Source of the DNA: CAUZSN01 sp963582345
GTDB taxonomy: Bacteria > Planctomycetota > Planctomycetia > Planctomycetales > Planctomycetaceae
DNA length: 5,552 nucleotides
Direction of reading: 5' to 3'
Assembly: GCA_963582345.1 (NCBI GenBank)
Contig: CAUZSN010000164.1
Coordinates: forward strand, 1-5,552
Shown: piece by piece, positions 1 through 4,191 of the stretch
How positions within the stretch are numbered: position 1 is the stretch's first letter
Layout: every line of letters starts with the position of its first letter
Made by a program: the position numbers and the translations under genes
Notes under the pieces: model-generated
Databases searched by the model: none
Told to the model about the DNA's origin: nothing
The model's input: the letters and a program-made list of their open reading frames with translations, nothing else

Positions 1-1046
1 GCCGGCCAAGTGGCGTGGCTCAGCACGGCAGCGAAGTGACGTGAAAACGCGGCCGTGATTCCGCTGCCGACCTGTTGCAGCCAAAACGGCTTGTTGAACG
101 CTCCACACACAACCCCGGCACGCATGACCGCGCTGGCTCCACCATTACCCACCACAAACACGTCACACAGGTTTTCGCACAGTTGGACTGGTACAGGCTG
201 ACCTTCGCCGTAGTGATGGGCGATGGCAACCTTGACAGCCGCTTGAATTCTCTTGCTATTCTCAATGTCTTTCTGTGAAATTGGCGTCTCACAAACCACA
301 AAACTCGGATACTTTTCCAGCTCGTTAATCACCGGTATGGCGTGCTCCGCGTCAAGCAGGTGGCGGTTGAAATCCAAATTGATCTTGAAACCCTTGGGTA
401 CCACCTTTGTAGCGGCGTCCATCTGAGCATATACATCCTGCCAGGGACGGCCTTTCGTTTTGAAATCGCGATAACCAGCTTCGAAAGCAGTCCGACACTC
501 GCTAGCGAAGTCTTCCGGCGGCAAGTCGTTGTCCCACCAAGAGATAAACGCCCGATCGCGGATCTTATGGCCCAATAGGGCATGCACTGGCACACCCAGT
601 GTCTTGCCTACGGCATCAAATAGGGCCATTTGGAAGCCACAGCCAAGGGAATCGTCCCATATCATTTCAAGGGCATTTCGACCCAAGACGCGTTTGACCG
701 CTGCGTCGCTGACGCGGCCCCAGGTGTAGTAGGTCATCGTCTCGCCGATGCCGACAACCCCGCTACTCAGCCTCACCTTGCAGATCTCGAACACTGTCCA
801 GTGTGGCAGTTCGCGAACCATGTTGCGTGCCACAATTTCACGGAACGGCACCTGGATAGAAAACCGTTGAACGTTTTCAACGACCAAGCCCTTGCCATGT
901 CCCCTTCCCAAATTTTTCGTAACGCCTGCCGTGCCGTTAACCGCATGGACGGCCTGCACATCGCTCAAACCTGTTGCCAGGTTTACGCCGGCCACAAGAG
1001 CTGCCGAGCGTTGAAGGAAAGCTCTTCGCGTCGTTTTCTCCGTCAC
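1..1046 (-). CDS. MR/MLE (enolase superfamily) enzyme with Tat signal, C-terminus cut by window edge
   Basis: The open frame runs from a GTG at 1046 to the left edge without a stop (348 residues seen; family members are usually about 370-420). The leader TTRRAFLQRSAALVAG (residues 5-20) is a twin-arginine export signal, so the enzyme should work outside the cytoplasm. An MR/MLE N-terminal capping domain covers about residues 53-150 and the barrel about 165 onward. Visible active-site elements are the KxK motif (K196-T-K198 in DFKTKG), the first metal ligand D225 in LDFN, and the second, E253, in VCETP. The usual third acidic ligand is not obvious: the matching strand reads VAIAHHYG (271-280 region). 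Family members abstract a proton alpha to a carboxylate of sugar acids or related compounds; the substrate cannot be named. An in-frame ATG at 1094, preceded directly by a stop codon, would add 16 residues. I prefer the GTG because it gives a normal Tat leader length, but the ATG has a GGAAG upstream and remains possible. Confidence 0.9.
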   Translation of the reverse strand, partial: MTEKTTRRAFLQRSAALVAGVNLATGLSDVQAVHAVNGTAGVTKNLGRGHGKGLVVENVQRFSIQVPFREIVARNMVRELPHWTVFEICKVRLSSGVVGIGETMTYYTWGRVSDAAVKRVLGRNALEMIWDDSLGCGFQMALFDAVGKTLGVPVHALLGHKIRDRAFISWWDNDLPPEDFASECRTAFEAGYRDFKTKGRPWQDVYAQMDAATKVVPKGFKINLDFNRHLLDAEHAIPVINELEKYPSFVVCETPISQKDIENSKRIQAAVKVAIAHHYGEGQPVPVQLCENLCDVFVVGNGGASAVMRAGVVCGAFNKPFWLQQVGSGITAAFSRHFAAVLSHATWP

Positions 1047-1361
1047 GTTTAAAAGCTTCTTTGTGGTCGTGGTCCGAAAATTGCAATCACGCATCTATAG
1101 TGCTTCCAATGGCTTCCACGCTATTCTTATCCGAGATTTCCCATTTGAGTTGATCCTGGAACCGCGCCAAACTCGTTCATTATGGTTGGCCGACCTCTTT
1201 CGGGAATGTGACCCAGCCCCCTACCCCCTTCGCGACTGCACCACCTTATATTATATTGTCCTAAACAACCTGCAACAAAAATTCAGCTTTCGGATCCTTG
1301 TTGCGGGAGTGCTGCCGGAAGCGTAGCGACTTAGTTATTGGGGCGAGTTTGGCTCGTAGGC
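1047..1361. other. Intergenic region between the TPR lipoprotein and MR/MLE genes
   Basis: This 315-base gap separates two minus-strand genes. It holds a plausible minus-strand promoter (1250-1278) and a long leader to the MR/MLE start. No stable terminator is seen after the TPR stop codon; only a 4-base CGAG/CTCG stem without a T run and a short direct repeat TACGAGCC. No RNA gene is recognised. An open frame on the plus strand here has no recognisable protein character. Confidence 0.6.
1250..1278 (-). promoter_or_regulatory. Candidate sigma70-type promoter for the MR/MLE gene
   Basis: On the minus strand a perfect -10 box TATAAT (1255 to 1250) lies 17 bases downstream of TTGTTG (1278 to 1273), which matches the -35 consensus at only three of six positions. 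Transcription would start near 1243 and leave a leader of about 150-200 bases before the MR/MLE start codon. The perfect -10 and ideal spacing are the main support. Planctomycete promoters are poorly characterised, so this is a candidate only. Confidence 0.35.
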
Positions 1362-2000
1362 TCAGGGCTCGTATCCCAGCGATTTAGCCTTGTCTAAGTC
1401 GGCTTTGGCTTTCTGAAGTTCGCCTTTTTCCCCATAGGCGTCGCCGCGATCTTTGTAGGCCATCGAACCGAACCGTGTGTCCGGCTTCCGTCTGATGGCT
1501 TCAGTGTAATCCTCGATCGCCTTGTCATATTCGCCTTTATTGGAGTACGCCTTGCCGCAATTGTAGTAGGCCCACGCGTCGTTTGGATTCAGCCGGATGA
1601 CTTCAGTCCAATCCTCGATTGCCTTGTCATATTCACCTTTTTGGTTGTACGCGCCGCCGCGATTGTAGTAGGCATCCGTGTAGTTTGGATCCAGCCGGAT
1701 GACTTCAGTGTAATCCTTGATGGCCTTGTCGAATTCGCCTTTGTCCCCATAGGCGCCGCCGCGCCTATAGTAGGCCTCCGCGTAGCTTGGATCCAGTCGG
1801 ATGGCTTCAGTGAAGCTTGCGATGGCGGTGTCAAAGTCTCCGCGGCCGCAGAAACCACGACCCTTTTTCAGTTCAGTGGCGGCGGCCGCAGAAATGTCAG
1901 GGACTTCATTAATGTCAGGAGCTTCATTGCCGCCGCATCCAGAGAAAGCAGCCAGCAACAGAACTAGCGATATGCGATAGATTCGGTGATACGAGGCCAT
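1362..2000 (-). CDS. Tetratricopeptide repeat lipoprotein
   Basis: This is a 212-residue protein with a short basic N-terminus, a hydrophobic stretch (about residues 10-20) and a lipobox ending AFSGC, so C22 is the likely lipidated first residue of the mature protein. There is no aspartate at +2. A linker (23-40) leads to five TPR units: about 41-74, 75-108, 109-142, 143-176 and a more divergent 177-212. They show the usual pattern of small residues, AI.DYTE.I and L(D/N)PN. TPR arrays are protein-protein interaction scaffolds; the partner cannot be told from sequence. The start is supported by GGAG five bases upstream of the ATG (2006-2009). The gene points the same way as the MR/MLE gene, but the 315-base gap argues against a tight operon. 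It is divergent from the gene at 2281. Confidence 0.9.
   Translation of the reverse strand: MASYHRIYRISLVLLLAAFSGCGGNEAPDINEVPDISAAAATELKKGRGFCGRGDFDTAIASFTEAIRLDPSYAEAYYRRGGAYGDKGEFDKAIKDYTEVIRLDPNYTDAYYNRGGAYNQKGEYDKAIEDWTEVIRLNPNDAWAYYNCGKAYSNKGEYDKAIEDYTEAIRRKPDTRFGSMAYKDRGDAYGEKGELQKAKADLDKAKSLGYEP
1501..1806 (-). repeat. Three tandem 102-base units encoding TPR repeats
   Basis: The motif TCAGTG/CNAA (plus-strand reading) recurs at 1501, 1603, 1705 and 1807, exactly 102 bases apart, which equals 34 codons or one TPR. Similarity extends through the units at nucleotide level, including the shared stretches CTTGTCATATTC and GTAGTAGGC. This suggests fairly recent internal duplication, and the array may vary in copy number between strains. 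Confidence 0.8.
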
Positions 2001-2280
2001 AGATGCTCCAATGCAAAAGGAACCAAATTCGGCAACGGGTTCAGCGTACCCTCAGGGCAGTGGAAATACAAATTGTTGCGACAGATTGCCTCCGATGAGA
2101 TCCCATGAAATTCGATAGAATTTGTTTGCGTCTTTTTGTAAGTCGGCAATAATGTGAGAGAGAACGGGTAGGGTTGCTGCTTGAGGTGGTACCCACTGGA
2201 GATGCGTGTTCCAAAGGATGAAGTCTGCAAAAGGATGCGATTTGTGATTTCAATTGGACACACATTCTTAAGGGTAAAAA
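2001..2280. other. Divergent intergenic region
   Basis: This 280-base region lies between the divergent TPR lipoprotein and the 283-aa gene. It contains the lipoprotein's ribosome site (2006-2009), a small perfect inverted repeat AAATTC-GATA-GAATTT (2108-2123), and a weak plus-strand promoter candidate TTGCGT (2126-2131), 16-base spacer, AATAAT (2148-2153). The plus-strand ribosome site AAGGG sits at 2270-2274. No tRNA, terminator or recognisable attachment site is seen. Long minus-strand open frames here lack protein character. Confidence 0.5.
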
Positions 2281-3132
2281 ATGCCTCACGACCCGGACAA
2301 ATATCGACAGCTGCTTGGTAGCGTCAGAAGTGCTTGCGCAGAATACGACCAACGGCTGTTTTGCCTCGAAGCCATTACTAAGGAAGAAATGGCTCTCATT
2401 TATGCCGATCCCAAACTGCTGGAGGCGACGAACTTCCTGGCGTTTATTCCGTTGTCTCCCTCCGATGAAGACGGAGAAGATTGCCAGGGATTCTACATTG
2501 CGTTGAAAGAACCGATTTGTCCTGACGGAGGAGTTTATCGCAGAGAACACTATGACGTTTTCGTAAGCCTGGCCAAGGAGGCAGGTGCTTGGCTGCCAAG
2601 AAGACTTAAGGAACAGATCAAGCAACGAGCTAAAACAGAGCCTGCCACCATGTTGGCGTGGTGGCTAAGTTGCATGTGGTGGACTAACCCACCAAGTGAT
2701 GAATCCTTAGCCGAATCAACGCTGCTATGGGGGCAACCATTCCTTCAGTTTGCCGAAACCATCGAACAATGCCAGCTGACAGCGACTAACCCGGCCCTTC
2801 CCAACTCATCCGACGAAAAAGGTTCTCAATCTGAGCACTCCCAGGAAGATATCGAGGCCGCTCCGACCGCCGTTGAGCGTGACCTGACAGGGACGTTGAA
2901 ACCTGAGAAACCTAAGACGACAAACCAACTAATGTCGGAAATAATCCAGGAAAAGCCTGAGGCAATGGGATGGACCACGTCTCAATGGGCAAGCAAACTG
3001 AAGCGTGCGAGGTCAACGGTGCACGCGACATCATGGTGGAAGACGCTGGAAAGCCACCGGATACGGGCACGGGCCGGACGCGCAAATGATCGGCGCCGAA
3101 AGTCGAAGGAAAACGACCAATGGGGTAACTGA
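2281..3132 (+). CDS. Unknown protein with basic C-terminal helix-turn-helix-like domain
   Basis: The 283-residue protein is not one whose function I recognise. The ATG has AAGGG six bases upstream. Residues 1-165 look like a compact globular domain, acidic in places and rich in Trp (AWW at 126-128, MWW at 132-134). Residues 170-210 are a polar, low-complexity linker. Residues 212-275 form a basic, helical region with the pattern EKPEAMGWTTSQWASKL, then RSTVHAT.SWW and finally a strongly basic DRRRKSK tail. That C-terminal pattern resembles a domain I recall from many uncharacterised planctomycete proteins, and it looks like a winged or simple helix-turn-helix that could bind DNA. There is no signal peptide or membrane segment. 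The gene ends just before a palindrome-rich control region and a terminator, so it is probably its own transcript. A regulatory role for the neighbouring replication genes is a guess from position. Confidence 0.75.
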   Translation: MPHDPDKYRQLLGSVRSACAEYDQRLFCLEAITKEEMALIYADPKLLEATNFLAFIPLSPSDEDGEDCQGFYIALKEPICPDGGVYRREHYDVFVSLAKEAGAWLPRRLKEQIKQRAKTEPATMLAWWLSCMWWTNPPSDESLAESTLLWGQPFLQFAETIEQCQLTATNPALPNSSDEKGSQSEHSQEDIEAAPTAVERDLTGTLKPEKPKTTNQLMSEIIQEKPEAMGWTTSQWASKLKRARSTVHATSWWKTLESHRIRARAGRANDRRRKSKENDQWGN

Positions 3133-3138
3133 CGCAAA

Positions 3139-3156
3139 TCGTTCGGTACCGAACGA
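3139..3156. repeat. 18-base perfect palindrome, operator-like
   Basis: TCGTTCGGTACCGAACGA reads the same on both strands, centred on GGTACC, and begins six bases after the stop of the 283-aa gene. A perfect palindrome of this length is typical of a site for a dimeric DNA-binding protein. Because it has no loop it is an unlikely RNA hairpin. Its half-site CGAAC recurs downstream. Confidence 0.7.
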
Positions 3157-3163
3157 AATCAAC

Positions 3164-3188
3164 AATTGACCGAACAAACTGGTCGATT
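3164..3188. repeat. Imperfect inverted repeat
   Basis: The arms AATTGACC (3164-3171) and GGTCGATT (3181-3188) pair at seven of eight positions plus one T-G, around a 9-base centre that contains a CGAAC half-site with the arm's last base. It lies between the palindrome and the terminator. It could be a second protein site or part of an RNA structure at the 3' end of the 283-aa gene transcript. Confidence 0.45.
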
Positions 3189-3202
3189 CTCTATTTTTTT
3201 TT

Positions 3203-3235
3203 GCGGGGTTTTCAACGGGAAATCCCGCTTTTTTT
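3203..3235 (+). terminator. Rho-independent terminator after the 283-aa gene
   Basis: The 9-bp stem GCGGGGTTT (3203-3211) with AAATCCCGC (3220-3228) includes one G-U pair, closes an 8-base loop, and is followed directly by seven T (3229-3235). This is a textbook plus-strand terminator. On the minus strand the hairpin would be followed by A, so it is one-directional. It insulates the operon starting at 3343 from the gene upstream. Confidence 0.85.
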
Positions 3236-3261
3236 ATGGACATCTACTGCCCAAGGCTAGT

Positions 3262-3288
3262 TGTTCGTCCCGAAACACCGAACGAACA
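3262..3288. repeat. Inverted repeat TGTTCGT/ACGAACA
   Basis: The 7-base perfect arms TGTTCGT (3262-3268) and ACGAACA (3282-3288) are separated by 13 bases. Both arms carry the GTTCG/CGAAC element found in the palindrome at 3139. The repeat lies 55 bases before the first gene of the operon, where a promoter or operator would be expected. No convincing -35/-10 pair could be picked out next to it. Confidence 0.5.
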
Positions 3289-3329
3289 CGCGAGTTTATG
3301 GGGGGCAATTTCCTCCGTTATTAGCTTGT

Positions 3330-3335
3330 GAGGAG
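3330..3335 (+). promoter_or_regulatory. Ribosome binding site that sets the start at 3343
   Basis: GAGGAG lies seven bases before the ATG at 3343. The frame also has a GTG at 3328, but that codon overlaps the site itself. An ATG at 3338 is out of frame and soon stops. Confidence 0.7.
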
Positions 3336-3342
3336 ACATGCA

Positions 3343-3549
3343 ATGCAATACTCGCACACCAACAACCCAGCTACCCTCGTAGCAATCATTGTTGCGGCCC
3401 GGCGATCTAACAATCGAGAGCTGGAACGCGTCATGCGACACCAGCTAAAGCAACAATTCCGAGTGAAACTAAATTTCATACGAGACGCAGACTGCGAAAA
3501 AGGAGCGACTCCATTGGTTTCTGCTCAAAGAAATGCGGCCACGAATTAA
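3343..3549 (+). CDS. Small conserved-looking protein of unknown function
   Basis: This 68-residue protein starts at the ATG at 3343 with a good GAGGAG site. It is basic and mostly helical in character: residues 9-45 read as two helices, the first hydrophobic (ATLVAIIVAARR) and the second charged (ELERVMRHQLKQQF). I recall similar short proteins (a TLV..I.AAR. pattern followed by .ELER and L..QF) beside excisionase-like genes in planctomycete genomes, but no function is known to me. The hydrophobic stretch is too short and too close to arginines to be a clear membrane segment. Its stop overlaps the ribosome site of the next gene, with a 10-base gap between them, which argues for a common transcript and coupled translation. 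Confidence 0.65.
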   Translation: MQYSHTNNPATLVAIIVAARRSNNRELERVMRHQLKQQFRVKLNFIRDADCEKGATPLVSAQRNAATN

Positions 3550-3554
3550 AGGAG
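3548..3554 (+). promoter_or_regulatory. Ribosome binding site that sets the start at 3560
   Basis: AAAGGAG overlaps the stop codon of the upstream gene and lies five bases before the ATG at 3560. This favours that start over the ATG at 3533, which is in the same frame but inside the previous gene and has no such site. The overlap suggests translational coupling. Confidence 0.7.
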
Positions 3555-3559
3555 AAGTT

Positions 3560-3886
3560 ATGACGATTTCGAAAACTGAACCCCTGCTGCTTGATGTCAG
3601 GGATTTAGCCGCACAGCTGAGCGTGAGTGCCGCAACAATTTACCGCTGGGACGCCGAAGGTGTCTTGCCAGCTGCGATTCGCGTGAGCGCCGGCACGACG
3701 CGCTGGAGCCGTACGACAATTTTACGTTGGCTCGAGGCATGCGAGCAAGCTGGAAGGTGCCTCTATCGCAACGAATGGGAAGCGTTCGCAGCTAGCAGGA
3801 CTCTGACGCCGCTGCAAAGGAAGGCGTTAATCGGTGCGCGATATAACGCAGAAAAACGGGCTCCGGGTCGACCGAGAAAAATCTGA
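3560..3886 (+). CDS. Excisionase/AlpA-like helix-turn-helix protein with AT-hook-like tail
   Basis: The 108-residue protein starts at 3560. Residues 10-60 fit the MerR/AlpA-type HTH_17 fold of excisionases and phage regulators: LLDVRDLAAQLSVSAATIYRW as helix-turn-helix, then EGVLPAAIRV and the wing TTRWSRTTILRWLEA. Relatives bind DNA to direct integrase-mediated excision or to control transcription of mobile-element genes. Beyond the domain, residues 61-100 are helical and the end reads APGRPRKI, matching the GRP core of an AT-hook, a minor-groove binding motif. The gene follows the 68-aa gene after 10 bases and precedes a second helix-turn-helix gene after 56 bases. Whether it acts in excision or as a repressor cannot be told; the CGAAC sites upstream are possible targets. 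Confidence 0.85.
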   Translation: MTISKTEPLLLDVRDLAAQLSVSAATIYRWDAEGVLPAAIRVSAGTTRWSRTTILRWLEACEQAGRCLYRNEWEAFAASRTLTPLQRKALIGARYNAEKRAPGRPRKI

Positions 3887-3897
3887 TAAATGAAATA

Positions 3898-3921
3898 GGA
3901 GGGCGGTTACCCCCGCCCTCC
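3898..3921 (+). repeat. GC-rich hairpin between the two helix-turn-helix genes
   Basis: The arms GGAGGGCGG (3898-3906) and CCGCCCTCC (3913-3921) form a perfect 9-bp stem with a 6-base loop. No T run follows, so it is not a standard terminator. It lies 11 bases after the stop at 3886 and 21 bases before the next start. It could slow decay of the upstream message, attenuate transcription, or set the relative expression of the two genes. Confidence 0.65.
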
Positions 3922-3942
3922 AGATAACAAGGAAGTGATTAG

Positions 3943-4191
3943 ATGTATTCTACCAAATTTGAAGGAATTGAGCATCCACTTTTACTCAATGCTCGCGATG
4001 CGGCGCGGCTGCTGAGCATTTCCGAACGCACGTTATGGGGATTAACACATCGCAGCGAAAATCCGCTTCCATACATTCGCATAGGCCGATGTCTTAGATA
4101 CTTGCTGTCGGATGTGCACGCGTGGATTGAATCGCAACGAAGCGGTTGGGGTCTCGTCCAAGAAGAGAAGGAATCCCAACATGAACAATAG
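3943..4191 (+). CDS. Second excisionase-like helix-turn-helix protein
   Basis: The 82-residue protein has AAGGAAG seven bases before its ATG. Residues 12-64 form an HTH_17/excisionase-type domain: PLLLNARDAARLLSISERTLW, then PLPYIRIG, then LRYLLSDVHAWIES. This strand-and-helix order with an R.G..LRY wing is typical of the family. The C-terminal tail (70-82) is short and charged. It differs clearly from the protein at 3560, so the pair is not a recent duplication. Its last 11 bases overlap the start of the primase-helicase gene, which points to coupled translation and a shared role in replication or maintenance of the element. Possible roles are an excision factor (Xis), a replication-initiation accessory, or a repressor. 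Confidence 0.85.
   Translation: MYSTKFEGIEHPLLLNARDAARLLSISERTLWGLTHRSENPLPYIRIGRCLRYLLSDVHAWIESQRSGWGLVQEEKESQHEQ

Larger units (their letters stand above)
3139..3288. promoter_or_regulatory. Control region with clustered CGAAC half-sites
   Basis: The pentamer CGAAC or its complement GTTCG occurs six times: 3141-3145, 3150-3154, 3171-3175, 3263-3267, 3279-3283 and 3283-3287. About 0.3 would be expected by chance in 150 bases of even composition. A longer form ACCGAACRAA is found at 3148, 3169 and 3277. The sites sit in three inverted-repeat arrangements just upstream of the operon that starts at 3343. The layout suits an operator array for one of the nearby helix-turn-helix proteins, or an iteron-like origin for the primase-helicase. 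The sequence does not decide between these. Confidence 0.5.

Noticed and set aside
329..595. Minus-strand open frame in a different frame from the MR/MLE protein
   Set aside because: It is a frame-shifted shadow. The true frame is continuous from 1046 to the left edge with family motifs throughout, so there is no need for a frameshift.
630..1052. Plus-strand open frame of 140 codons
   Set aside because: It is antisense to the MR/MLE gene, whose motifs are unambiguous on the minus strand.
1063..1326. Plus-strand open frame of 87 codons in the intergenic region
   Set aside because: There is no ribosome site or recognisable protein pattern, and it runs against a plausible minus-strand promoter and leader.
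1340..1364. Hairpin after the TPR lipoprotein stop
   Set aside because: The stem is only four base pairs and no T run follows, so it is not supported as a terminator.
2041..2625. Long minus-strand open frame (194 codons) across the divergent region and the 283-aa gene
   Set aside because: It overlaps a plus-strand gene with a good ribosome site and coherent protein, and its translation has no domain character.
3166..3195. Promoter-like pair TTGACC and TCTATT with an 18-base spacer
   Set aside because: The predicted start would fall at the base of the rho-independent terminator, so the transcript would meet it immediately; the -10 match is also weak.
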